Below, piece by piece: positions 15,541 to 23,301 of a stretch of 62,609 nt of DNA; position 1 is the first letter of the stretch; the number at the start of each line of letters is the position of its first letter. The notes beneath the pieces were generated by a model. That model made no database searches, was not told where the DNA came from, and saw only the letters and a program-made list of their open reading frames with translations. Position numbers and translations under genes: made by a program. The DNA is from Lysobacteraceae bacterium (GTDB taxonomy: Bacteria; Pseudomonadota; Gammaproteobacteria; Xanthomonadales; Ahniellaceae): contig PVBP01000007.1 in the NCBI GenBank assembly GCA_002995625.1, positions 1 through 62,609 of the forward strand, in the 5' to 3' direction.

Positions 15541-16721
15541 TTGCTCGCTCCGAAGGCGGTCCACATCGGGGCGCGGCCGTAGTCCTCGCTGCCGCCGCCG
15601 GCCTCGGGAAAGATCGCGCGATCGACGACGCCGCGCATCTTCGTCTCGAAGTAGGTCGCGGGATCGAAGCCGGCCTCGGTCATCTTGGCCTTGAGGTCGT
15701 AGTCGTGCATCTCGCTCCAGAACGGCTCGTTGTTGTTGTACGCGTCCCAGTCGCGGATGAACTGCTCGTACGGATCCATGCCGTGGTACTGCGGCTGCTC
15801 GAGGTGGACGGTCAGGCCGCCCGGCGCGAGCAGGCGGTGGATCTCGGCCAGGATCCTCGGCATCGCGCGGTTCGAGGTCTCGTGCCAGAACATCGCGGTC
15901 GTGATCAGGTCGAAGTGCCCGTCCGGCCACGGCAGCGACTCGCCGTTGGCCTGCACGAAGGTGATGTTGGTCGCGCCCAGGGCGCGCGCGCGCGCGTGGC
16001 CGTAGCGCAGCATCGGCGCCGCGGTGTCGACCGCGATCACCTCGGCGTCCGGGTAGGCCAGCGCGACCGGCACGATGTTGTGGCCGACCGTGCAGCCGAT
16101 GTCGAGGATCCGTCGCGGCCGGAAGTCCGGGCGCGTCTCGCGCAGCCACTGCGCGAGCGCCCGGCCGCCACCGTCGTTGTAGCGGCCGAGCATCCCGCCG
16201 GTGGTCGCGAAGATCCCGGCGTCATAGTTGGCGCCGTTGCTGACGTCGTCGTCGCAGATCGCGCCGTGGTAGCCGCCCGGCATGCAGTGGATGTCGACCG
16301 CGTCCGCGTAGCGCGGCGGCGTGATCGACGGGTCGAGCCGCAGCGTCGAGGCGCCGTCGTTGGCGGCCCGGGCCTTCTCGATCAGTTCCGGAAGCTGGTG
16401 GAGCACCAGCGCACGGCCGACCTGCTGCCGCATTTCCATGCTGGTGCGCCGGAGCGCGCTCCAGGTCTGGTAGACGGGATCGCCGGCGATCGCCTTCCGG
16501 ACCTCGTGGCGGTCGGCCGGAGGCCGTCCGTGCTCGCGCTCGAAGCGTGGCTTCACCCGCGACTCCCAGGCCTCGCGGACCCGCGGCAACATCGCCGCCG
16601 ACAGGTAGCCGTTGAGGTTGGCCAGGAAGTCGAAGCGCGCGACGTCGTCGTGCGTCGCCTCGGGGAACATGGCGTGGCGCCCGACGTGGGACCAGCTGGG
16701 GGGGTGCTCGCGCGCGGTCAT
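15537..16721 (-). CDS. Class I SAM-dependent methyltransferase with N-terminal extension
   Basis: A 394-residue protein. Residues about 180-300 are a class I methyltransferase: ILDIGCTVGHNIVPVA is motif I, EVIAVD the acidic loop after beta 2, and GHFDLITTAMFWHE plus LAPGGLTVHLEQP later motifs. The first 170 residues are a separate helical domain (from MTAREHPPSWSHVGRHAMF) that I do not recognise, and a His-rich stretch (VDIHCMPGGYHG) precedes motif I. Start taken at 16721; a start 20 codons upstream is possible but is Arg/Pro-rich and unlikely. It heads a leftward operon divergent from a DUF1838 lipoprotein gene. The substrate is unknown, probably a small molecule. Confidence 0.85.
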   Translation of the reverse strand: MTAREHPPSWSHVGRHAMFPEATHDDVARFDFLANLNGYLSAAMLPRVREAWESRVKPRFEREHGRPPADRHEVRKAIAGDPVYQTWSALRRTSMEMRQQVGRALVLHQLPELIEKARAANDGASTLRLDPSITPPRYADAVDIHCMPGGYHGAICDDDVSNGANYDAGIFATTGGMLGRYNDGGGRALAQWLRETRPDFRPRRILDIGCTVGHNIVPVALAYPDAEVIAVDTAAPMLRYGHARARALGATNITFVQANGESLPWPDGHFDLITTAMFWHETSNRAMPRILAEIHRLLAPGGLTVHLEQPQYHGMDPYEQFIRDWDAYNNNEPFWSEMHDYDLKAKMTEAGFDPATYFETKMRGVVDRAIFPEAGGGSEDYGRAPMWTAFGASK

Positions 16722-16802
16722 GCGATGCTCCGTCTGCTCTCGTGGCGCCGGCGCCGGGCCTCGGCGCGCGAGGCCTGACATGGCGCGGCGTTGGCGCTAC
16801 CG

Positions 16803-16845
16803 TTGCCAAATGATCTATTGATATAACGATAGGTCAAATGACCCG
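16803..16845. promoter_or_regulatory. AT-rich divergent control region with imperfect palindrome
   Basis: In an otherwise very G+C-rich gap between the divergent methyltransferase and DUF1838 genes lies an AT-rich patch. It contains CTATTGATATAACGATAG (16815-16832), palindromic at 14 of 18 positions, of the size bound by TetR, MarR or PadR dimers. Possible -35-like boxes (TTGCCA plus strand; TTGACC minus strand) flank it, but no convincing -10 pairs with them at normal spacing. Confidence 0.45.
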
Positions 16846-16917
16846 GACCCGCAACGCGCGCAAGGCTCGCGCGCACCTCGAACCGGTACCCGACCGCAGA
16901 CCAGGAGGACCCTTCCC

Positions 16918-17835
16918 GTGCATCGAACGATCGCCCTTGCCCTCGTGATTGCCCTCGGCGCCGGGTGCGCGCCGTCACCGACCGACAACGGCGCCGACGC
17001 GGGCGCCGTGCCCGAGGTCCGCGCGCTGGATCTGTCGAACCCCGAGGACAACCTGACCGCGCTGGTCAAGATGCGCTGTTCCCTCGACCCCGACGAGAAC
17101 GTGATCACCTGGTGGAAGGGGACGATCTTCGCGGTGCTGCCCGCGAAGGCCCCGCAGCCGATCATGGGTTTCGAGGGCTACAACGCCTGCCGCACCGTGC
17201 CGCAGGACGATGGGACCTGGCAGTTCCTGTCCCGCGAGCTGTCGTTCTACCGCGATCTCGAGACCGGCGCGATCATCGACCGCTGGCAGAACCCGTTCAC
17301 CGGGCTCACGAACGAAGTCATCCACGTCGCCAACGACCCGGTCAGCCACGTCTTCAGCAGCGTGCGCCGCGACGGCTCCCCGAACCTCTATCCGTGGATC
17401 GAGAAGGGCGGCGACCTGATGCTGACCTTCAACGTGCCGCTGACCTACCCGAACCCGCTGTCGCCCGAGGAGTTCCCCGAGGAGTCGAGCGGCCCGATGT
17501 ACGTCGGTTCCGAGCACTTCAAGTTCTTCACGCCGCGCGCGGCGATCGACGATCCGGCCGTGCGCAACGCGCCGGCCAGCTACGGCTGGACCCGGCTCGG
17601 CCCGTGGCTGCCGTGGATGCGGATGGGAACGGCGCCGGGGCAGCTGCTCTACATCGCGCAGGGCCACAAGGTCGCTGGCATCGAGGACCTGCCCGCCGAC
17701 ATGCAGGAGCGGATCGCCCGGGACTTCCCCGAGTACGCGACCGCGCCGGATTCCTGGTACCAGCCGAATGCGACCAGCTGGACCTACTACAAGCGGCTGA
17801 TGGAGCAGCGACGCTCCGCGGAATCGACGCCCTGA
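16918..17835 (+). CDS. DUF1838 family lipoprotein
   Basis: A 305-residue protein. The N-terminus is a lipoprotein signal with lipobox LGAGC (Cys17). The mature part begins around LDLSNPEDNLTALVKMRCSL and continues with FEGYNACRTV, FLSRELSFYRD, IIDRWQNPFTG and a late SWYQPNATSWTYYKRLM, the overall pattern of DUF1838, a family of unknown function found in bacteria that degrade terpenoids or steroids, among others. The GTG start at 16918 has GGAGG about ten bases upstream. It is transcribed away from the methyltransferase operon and probably shares its control region. A catalytic role cannot be stated. Confidence 0.82.
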   Translation: MHRTIALALVIALGAGCAPSPTDNGADAGAVPEVRALDLSNPEDNLTALVKMRCSLDPDENVITWWKGTIFAVLPAKAPQPIMGFEGYNACRTVPQDDGTWQFLSRELSFYRDLETGAIIDRWQNPFTGLTNEVIHVANDPVSHVFSSVRRDGSPNLYPWIEKGGDLMLTFNVPLTYPNPLSPEEFPEESSGPMYVGSEHFKFFTPRAAIDDPAVRNAPASYGWTRLGPWLPWMRMGTAPGQLLYIAQGHKVAGIEDLPADMQERIARDFPEYATAPDSWYQPNATSWTYYKRLMEQRRSAESTP

Positions 17836-18192
17836 CGGCACGCGGCGGTCGGGGCGCGCGACCTCGGCCGCGCTGCCGAGCGAGCCGGCATCGAACGACC
17901 CGGCGAGCGGCCGCAGCGCCCCGCGCCTTGCGACCGTCCTGCCCGGCACTGCCCGGGGGCCGCGCGCCCCGCGGCACGCGCCGTCCGTGCCGGCGCATGC
18001 CGTCGCCGTCCAGTCAGCGGGGCGGGGAGCCGTTTCGTCGGTGGCTTGCGAGGGAGCGGGCCCCGCGCGGGGCGATGGCCCCGGATGGGAAGAAGCCCGC
18101 CAGCCAAGCCGTAGGGGAGGGGACTATCGGCGAAACCATCGGCTGGCGGGCTTGCAAACGGCCGTCGCGCGCGGCGCGACGGATGGAACGGA
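17836..18192. other. 357-base gap between convergent genes
   Basis: No credible gene. The only structured part is the long stem at 18093-18153. The rest is G+C-rich sequence with short self-complementary runs and no visible promoter. Confidence 0.6.
18093..18153. terminator. Long hairpin between convergent genes, possible bidirectional terminator
   Basis: AAGCCCGCCAGCC (18093-18105) is perfectly complementary to GGCTGGCGGGCTT (18141-18153), giving a 13-base-pair stem with a 35-base loop. It is flanked by AA on the left and TT on the right and lies between the DUF1838 and phasin genes, which converge. There is no proper U-tract, so factor-independent termination is uncertain. Confidence 0.5.
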
Positions 18193-18804
18193 TCACTTGA
18201 TCGCGGCGGTCGCCTTGCGGACGGCGCGCTTGACGGCCTTGGTCGCGGCGACCTGAACGTCGGTCGCGGCATCGGCCATCATCGCGACGCTCTGCCTGGC
18301 CTTGCGGACCCCGGTCTTGACCGAGCGGGGCGCCTTGCGCGGAGCCGCCTTCTTCGCGGCGGGCGCGCGCGCTCCCTGCGACTTCCGAACCTCGCGGTTG
18401 AGCTCCTCGACCCGCTCGAGCAGGGCCTCCATTTCCTCTCGACCCGGGACCCCGAGCTTCTTGAGCGCGTTCGAGACCCGCTCCTCGAACACCTTCTCGA
18501 GCTTGTCCCAGGTGTCGGTCGCGCGCTCGCGCACGGTCGCCACGGTGTTCTCGACCGCGTCACGCGCCCCGTCGACCTGACCGGTCGCGAACCGACGGGT
18601 CTTCTGCTCGAGGTTCATGCCCTCGCGGACCAGACGCTCGAACAGCTTGCCGCCCTCCTCCTGGGCGCGCCCGAAGGCGCCGAGACCGGCCATCCAGATC
18701 TCGCGCGCGGAGTCGAGCAGGGCGCGGCCCTGGAACGGCGGCAGGCCGCCGGTGGCGGATCCCTTCGTGGCGGCTGACTTCTTCCTGAGCTTTGGCTTCG
18801 ACAT
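18193..18804 (-). CDS. Phasin / PHA granule-associated protein (PhaF/PhaI-like)
   Basis: A 203-residue protein. Residues about 25-140 form the phasin helix region (REIWMAGLGAFGRAQEEGGK is highly typical of PhaI/PhaF), with coiled-coil heptads around KLEKVFEERVSNALKKLG. The tail from about residue 140 is a Lys/Ala/Pro-rich, histone-like segment (APAAKKAAPRKAPR, KAVKRAVRKATAAIK), which in PhaF binds DNA and helps segregate polyhydroxyalkanoate granules. It indicates that the organism stores PHA. It stands alone; the patatin gene lies 144 bases upstream on the same strand and another PHA-system gene 2.9 kb away. Confidence 0.92.
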   Translation of the reverse strand: MSKPKLRKKSAATKGSATGGLPPFQGRALLDSAREIWMAGLGAFGRAQEEGGKLFERLVREGMNLEQKTRRFATGQVDGARDAVENTVATVRERATDTWDKLEKVFEERVSNALKKLGVPGREEMEALLERVEELNREVRKSQGARAPAAKKAAPRKAPRSVKTGVRKARQSVAMMADAATDVQVAATKAVKRAVRKATAAIK

Positions 18805-18948
18805 GGGCGTCTCTCGAGATTCGACCGATGGCGCAGCATCGCGCCGTGCGTGCCGGGAGCTTCGGCGCGCGCGCTAGAGCAGTCACACTATCGCCACGCC
18901 GGATCGCGACTGCCGTCGCGACCTGCGCGGCCGCGCGGCGAGCCGGCC

Positions 18949-20241
18949 TCAGGGCTTGCGGGACGCGAGGCTCCGGTCGCTGGATCGGCCAGCGGCCACC
19001 GCGGGTCCGTCCTCGGGCAGCCCCAGCAGGTGTTCGAGGTCGTCGAGGGCGCGTCGCAGCTGCGCCGTCGGCCGCGTCATCCGGGGGGGCTGTTCGCCGA
19101 GGCTGGTCGCGACCGTGCGGTGGCGGTCCTCGAGGATCTCGTCGCGCAGCCGGACGCCGTGACGGGCCAGCACCGGCGCGATCTGGTCACGGCGGCGGCG
19201 CAGGTCGTCGAGGGTCGCGCGATACGCGTGCTCGGTCAGTCGCGTTCGGCTGTGGTAGCTGAAGATGTTGGTGAAGAACATCTCGGCGTCGTCCGGATTC
19301 GGCTCGAACAGCATCAGGTCGGTCCCCGGGTACTGCGTCCGGTACTTCTCGAGCCCGACCTGCATCCTGGACTTCAGCAGGGTGCGGAAGGTCTGCGAGA
19401 GGACCACGGGCAGCCCCGTGTCGACGAGCTTGCCGTCGGCCGTGCGCGCGGCGGTGCCGAGGCTGGCATCGAAAGGCACCAGCGGATTCAGCCCGAGCAC
19501 CAGGTCCACGTCCTCGTCCATCGCAACCGAGGCATGCAGCGTGCGCCGCAGCGCGCCGTCGACGAAGTGGACTCCGTCGATCTCGACCGGGGGATAGAGA
19601 CCGGGGAGGGCGGCACTGGCCTGGACCGCGCGCGAGATCGGCACGTGGTCGCGTCCGGGCGCGCCGAAGCGCACGACGGCGCCGGTGTCGAGTTCGACCG
19701 CGATCACGTAGAGCTTGCGCTGCAGGCGACGGAAGTCGTTCCCGCGACCGTGGGTCTCGAACACCTCGCGCAGGAAGCGCTCGACCGCGTCATTGTCGAA
19801 GATGCCGTTCGGGACGACCGCGCCGAGGCGCCCGATCAGCTCCATCCAGTCGGTCTCGAGCGGACGCGTCGCGAGGTCGTAGAGCCAGCTCCAGACGATC
19901 CGCGGCACCGTCGCGAGTCGCTTGCCGTATTCGCGGAGAGCGGGCCTCAGGAAGGTTTCGGGGCGAAACCGCACGCCGCCCGGCTCGAAGCCGAGGAAGA
20001 TGCGGCACATCGATTCGGGGCTGATCCCGTTGGCGAGGCTTGCTGCGAGGATGGCACCCGAGCTGACCCCCACGTAGACGTCGAGCCGTGTCAGATCGAC
20101 CCCGTCCAGCGCCTCGTCGAGGGCCCGGAGGGTACCCAGCTCGTACATGCCGCCGATCGGCCCTCCTCCGGCGATGGCGATGCCGATGCGCGGTTGCTTC
20201 CGGGGCTTGGGCCGGCGCGGCGCGCGCTGGATCACGAGCAT
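18949..20241 (-). CDS. Patatin-like phospholipase family protein
   Basis: A 430-residue serine hydrolase. The patatin features are complete: glycine-rich oxyanion loop GIAIAGGGPIGGMYELG near residues 20-36, nucleophile elbow GVSSG, and the dyad aspartate in FVDGALRR. The start is ATG 20241 because GAGG lies five bases upstream; a GTG two codons earlier has no such spacing. No signal peptide, and the N-terminus is basic (RAPRRPKPRKQPR). Patatins deacylate phospholipids, and some bacterial ones are intracellular PHB depolymerases; lying between phasin and PHA-system genes makes the latter possible, but this is inference. Divergent from the peroxiredoxin gene. Confidence 0.92.
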   Translation of the reverse strand: MLVIQRAPRRPKPRKQPRIGIAIAGGGPIGGMYELGTLRALDEALDGVDLTRLDVYVGVSSGAILAASLANGISPESMCRIFLGFEPGGVRFRPETFLRPALREYGKRLATVPRIVWSWLYDLATRPLETDWMELIGRLGAVVPNGIFDNDAVERFLREVFETHGRGNDFRRLQRKLYVIAVELDTGAVVRFGAPGRDHVPISRAVQASAALPGLYPPVEIDGVHFVDGALRRTLHASVAMDEDVDLVLGLNPLVPFDASLGTAARTADGKLVDTGLPVVLSQTFRTLLKSRMQVGLEKYRTQYPGTDLMLFEPNPDDAEMFFTNIFSYHSRTRLTEHAYRATLDDLRRRRDQIAPVLARHGVRLRDEILEDRHRTVATSLGEQPPRMTRPTAQLRRALDDLEHLLGLPEDGPAVAAGRSSDRSLASRKP

Positions 20242-20430
20242 GGACACCTCGGGACCGTCACGGGTCGATCCATCATTCTAGCCCCGTCGTCCCGGGCCGC
20301 CGCGCGCAGGACCGGGCCGCGCCGGCCGATCGGGGACGATTCCGGCCGCGGGCGCGGCACCGGCCGGACCGGTCGTCGCCCTGTTCGGCTTCGCGGCTCG
20401 GCGTTACCCTCCCGCGGTTCGCGGAGATCG

Positions 20431-20895
20431 ATGATGACCCTGACGCCCGGCCAGCCCGCCCCGGATTTCACCCTGGTCGCCGACGACGGCCGTCCGTGGA
20501 CGCTGTCCGCGGCGCGCGGTCGGCGGGTGCTGCTGGTCTTCTACCCGGGCGATGGCACGCCGGTCTGCACCGCGCAGCTGTGCGACTACCGGGACGGCGT
20601 CGAGGCCTTCGCCGGGCTCGGCGTCGAAGTGGTCGGCATCAGTACCGATTCCAGCGAGTCGCATCGCCGATTCAAGGCGAAGCATGGGCTCCCGTTCGTG
20701 CTGCTGACCGATCCCGGTGGCGGGGTGGCGAGGCGCTACGGCGCCTGGGGGCTGCTCGGGATGAAGCGCGCCGTGTTCCTCGTCGAGGCCGATGGGCGGA
20801 TCGGCTACGCCCGGGTCGAGTCGGTGTCGCTGTTCCGGCGCACGCGCGAGGAACTGCTCGAGATGCTGGACGGGTCGGGACCGGCGAACGGATGA
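20431..20895 (+). CDS. Peroxiredoxin (BCP/PrxQ type)
   Basis: A 154-residue thiol peroxidase. The peroxidatic cysteine C46 is in FYPGDGTPVCTAQLC and the putative resolving cysteine C51 is five residues later, the spacing of atypical two-Cys PrxQ/BCP enzymes. VVGISTDSSESHRRFKAKHG and LTDPGGGVARRYGAW are the next conserved blocks. It reduces hydrogen and organic peroxides using thioredoxin. GGAG precedes ATG 20431; an adjacent ATG at 20434 could equally be used. It overlaps the next gene by four bases (ATGA) and is divergent from the patatin gene. Confidence 0.93.
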   Translation: MMTLTPGQPAPDFTLVADDGRPWTLSAARGRRVLLVFYPGDGTPVCTAQLCDYRDGVEAFAGLGVEVVGISTDSSESHRRFKAKHGLPFVLLTDPGGGVARRYGAWGLLGMKRAVFLVEADGRIGYARVESVSLFRRTREELLEMLDGSGPANG

Positions 20896-21635
20896 CGCGT
20901 CGCGGGACCGTCGAGCGCCTGACCGGGATTGCACGGCGCCTGCGGGACGCACGCGATCCGGTCGCGCTGCCCGCCAACCGCTCGCCGTGGCTGCGCGCGC
21001 TGCGCGGCTGGCAGTCGCGGCGCCTCGCACGCACGTTCTCCGACTTCCAGGACCTTCCCCACTACCGCAAGGCGGTGGCGTTCTTCCTCGAGGATCTCTA
21101 CGGTGAACAGGACGTCAGCTGGCGCGACCGCGACTTCGCGCGGATGATGCCGACGCTGGTGCGTTGGCTGCCCGAGGCGATGCTCGAGACCGTCGCCGAT
21201 GCGCTGGAGCTCGACTGGATCAGCCACGTGCTCGATATGAGGGTGGCATCGACGCTCGAAGCGCACGACGTCGCGGGCGATCGCATCATCGACCCCGCCC
21301 GGTATGCGCGGGCCTACGCCGAGGCCGGAACCCCTGCCGAGCGCGGGCGACAGATCGACCTGCTGATCGCGGTCGGTCGCGAACTCGAATCGATCGTGCG
21401 CAAGCCGGTCGTCTATGCGGTGCTGCGACTCGCGCGCGGGCCCGCCGCCAGCGCCGGCCTCGGGGGTCTGCAGAGCTTCCTCGAACGCGGATTCGCCGCA
21501 TTCAGGGAGCTAGGCCCGGCTGGTCACTTCCTCGGCACGATCGAGGCGCGGGAGCGGGCCGCGATGCGCTCGCTGCTGGAAGGGCGGGCCGACGCCTTCG
21601 GCGCCGGCTTCGACCTGAGCGAGCGGGTGCGCTGA
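20892..21635 (+). CDS. Conserved hypothetical helical protein (FFLEDLYG motif)
   Basis: A 247-residue, mostly helical, soluble protein. The segment DFQDLPHYRKAVAFFLEDLY followed by RDRDFARMMPTLVRWLP is a block I associate with conserved uncharacterised proteobacterial proteins; no named domain is recognised. No signal peptide or membrane helix is evident. The start overlaps the peroxiredoxin stop (ATGA 20892-20895), which sets the start and suggests co-translation. Both genes would be expressed together, so a link to oxidative stress is possible but unsupported. Confidence 0.82.
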   Translation: MTRRGTVERLTGIARRLRDARDPVALPANRSPWLRALRGWQSRRLARTFSDFQDLPHYRKAVAFFLEDLYGEQDVSWRDRDFARMMPTLVRWLPEAMLETVADALELDWISHVLDMRVASTLEAHDVAGDRIIDPARYARAYAEAGTPAERGRQIDLLIAVGRELESIVRKPVVYAVLRLARGPAASAGLGGLQSFLERGFAAFRELGPAGHFLGTIEARERAAMRSLLEGRADAFGAGFDLSERVR

Positions 21636-21690
21636 TGCGGCGCGGGATGGAACCGGGCCGCCCGGTCGGCGAGTGGGCCGGGGCGCCGAG

Positions 21691-21966
21691 TCAGCCGAAC
21701 TCCGCGTCGAGATACCGACGCACTTCGCGCTCGATCGCGCCGCGGAGCGCGATCAGCATGAAGCCGAGCTGGGCGTGGACGTGAACGCGCTTCGGGGTCA
21801 GCGTGATCTGGCCGTGGACGCCGGGGCGCTCGAACCGGCAGACGTTGCCATCCCAGGCCCAGCTCACGTCGAAGCGTTCGGCGATGTGCTCGGCGACGCG
21901 GGTCACGGCCTTCTTCGCGACTGCGATGGACTTGCTGTGCGGATGGTCGATGTCGATCGTCGGCAT
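21691..21966 (-). CDS. Polyhydroxyalkanoic acid system family protein
   Basis: A 91-residue protein of the PHA_gran_rgn type found in PHA-producing proteobacteria. It begins MPTIDIDHPHSKSIAVAKKA and continues VAEHIAERFDVSWAWDGN and GVHGQITLTPKRVHVHAQLG, the usual beta-rich family pattern, ending in a helix REVRRYLDAEFG. The start at 21966 gives the standard family length; a start 12 codons upstream is not conserved-looking. Its exact role in granule formation is unknown. It converges with the helical hypothetical gene and is divergent from the tail-anchored gene at 22053. Confidence 0.9.
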   Translation of the reverse strand: MPTIDIDHPHSKSIAVAKKAVTRVAEHIAERFDVSWAWDGNVCRFERPGVHGQITLTPKRVHVHAQLGFMLIALRGAIEREVRRYLDAEFG

Positions 21967-22052
21967 GGCAGGCCGCGTCCCCGTCGGATTCGCCCCGATC
22001 ATGCCATGCGCGAGGCCGCGCCTCGAGGCGGCCTCGGACCGTCGGTGGCCGC

Positions 22053-22853
22053 GTGATCCACGATCGCGCGTACGAGATCGGGAGCCTGCGGGGTGCCGGG
22101 GAGTTCTGGCCGGTCGGCCTCGACGGCGTCGCCTTCGAGCGACGATCCGACGGCTCGCTGGCGCGCGTCGAATCCGTCGAAGCCGCTCCGGGCCTGCGCG
22201 TGCGGGCCGATCGACGATCCATCGTCCTCGAGTCCACGCTGCGCGCTCCGGTCCATGTCAACGGGCGCCCGGTCCGGGAGCTTGCCTTGCTGCGCCCGGG
22301 CGACCGGATCGCATCGGGTCCGTCGATCCTGCTCGTGAGGACCCGGCGATCCCCGTCGGGGATCGACGATGGCTCGCCCGATCGTCGCCGCGATCCCGCG
22401 GACGGGGCGCCGCGGGTCTTCGTTCGCTGCCTCGTCGGACGCTTCGCGGGCCAGGCGCGCGATCTCGACGTCGGCGGAGCGGTGCCCTGGACCCGCCCCG
22501 AGGCGGTCGTGGCCACGATCGGCGTCGAGGGCACCGAGGTCGTTCTGCGGAGCCGGGCTGCGGGGGCGGCGTGGGTCGACGGCCACCCGGTCGACGTCGC
22601 CCGGCTCGAGGGCGGCGAGCAGGTCGTCGTCGGCGACGAGCACTACGTCGTCGATGTCGTGCGTCAGGCGCCGCCGGCGCAGGCCGTTCCGAAGCCGCAG
22701 GGCGGGGAATCGGAGCCGGCCGCCCAGCCGCCGGGTGCCGGCGATCCGATCGATTCCACGCCCCGTTCGGGGTTCTCGCCATGGTGGCTGCTCGCCGCAT
22801 CGGCCCTGATCGCCGGCGCGCTGGCGATGCTGCTCGGCCGGATCTCGGGATGA
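22053..22853 (+). CDS. Tail-anchored protein with two FHA-like segments
   Basis: A 266-residue protein starting at GTG. Two segments look like degenerate forkhead-associated (FHA) or related beta-sandwich repeats: residues about 55-95 (RAPVHVNGRPVRELALLRPG, then GDRIASGPSILLV) and about 160-205 (AAWVDGHPVDVARLEGGEQV). Each has the VNG/VDG turn followed by LxxGD/LxxGE that marks the end of FHA domains. A Pro/Ala-rich linker (about 208-240) leads to one C-terminal membrane helix, WWLLAASALIAGALAMLLG, so the domains face the cytoplasm. FHA domains bind phosphothreonine; the key Arg/Ser residues are not clear here. No kinase or phosphatase gene is nearby. Confidence 0.72.
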   Translation: MIHDRAYEIGSLRGAGEFWPVGLDGVAFERRSDGSLARVESVEAAPGLRVRADRRSIVLESTLRAPVHVNGRPVRELALLRPGDRIASGPSILLVRTRRSPSGIDDGSPDRRRDPADGAPRVFVRCLVGRFAGQARDLDVGGAVPWTRPEAVVATIGVEGTEVVLRSRAAGAAWVDGHPVDVARLEGGEQVVVGDEHYVVDVVRQAPPAQAVPKPQGGESEPAAQPPGAGDPIDSTPRSGFSPWWLLAASALIAGALAMLLGRISG

Positions 22854-23301
22854 CGGACCGCGCCCGGTCGCGCGGTGCCGGCGCTCGATCCGGCGGGCCG
22901 TGGCTGGCCGGGCACCGAGAGCCCACGATCGGTCCCGCGCGCGAAGGTCCGGCGCGCGAGGACCGTCCAATCCGCGGGTCCAGTCGAGAACCGTGCGCGC
23001 GACCGCGGCTCCGACCCGGTTCGCGGGCGTGGGCGGACCGCGGCTCGGGTCGATCCCGATGCCGCTTGATGTCGCTTGGCAATCCGCGCAGGGCTCGGCG
23101 CGCCGTGCGCGCGGCTCTCGCCGCGCGATGGCGGTCGGGCCGGCCGGGTTCGAGCCAATGCTCGAGGACCGGGACGCTTTGATCCCGGGCTGACCCGGGC
23201 CGGCCGCGCAGCGGCCGGCAGTCGCGATCGCGAACCCTGCGTCCCTTGTCGTTGTTGCATTGCAGCAGGTACGGTCGAGTCCTCACGTCCTGGAGACCCG
23301 A
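22854..23301. other. 448-base gap upstream of serC
   Basis: No credible gene. It contains a perfect nine-base-pair hairpin at 23199-23219 (GCCGGCCGC-GCA-GCGGCCGGC) with no U-tract, and the probable serC promoter. The remainder (22854-23190) is G+C-rich with no feature I can support. Confidence 0.55.
23246..23275 (+). promoter_or_regulatory. Possible promoter of serC
   Basis: A -35-like TTGTCG (23246-23251) and -10-like TACGGT (23270-23275) are 18 bases apart in a locally less G+C-rich stretch, 27 bases before the serC start. The boxes are weak matches. Confidence 0.35.

Noticed and set aside
22854-23245. Possible small gene upstream of serC
   Set aside because: The open frames are low-complexity Arg/Gly/Pro peptides with no ribosome site or family likeness.
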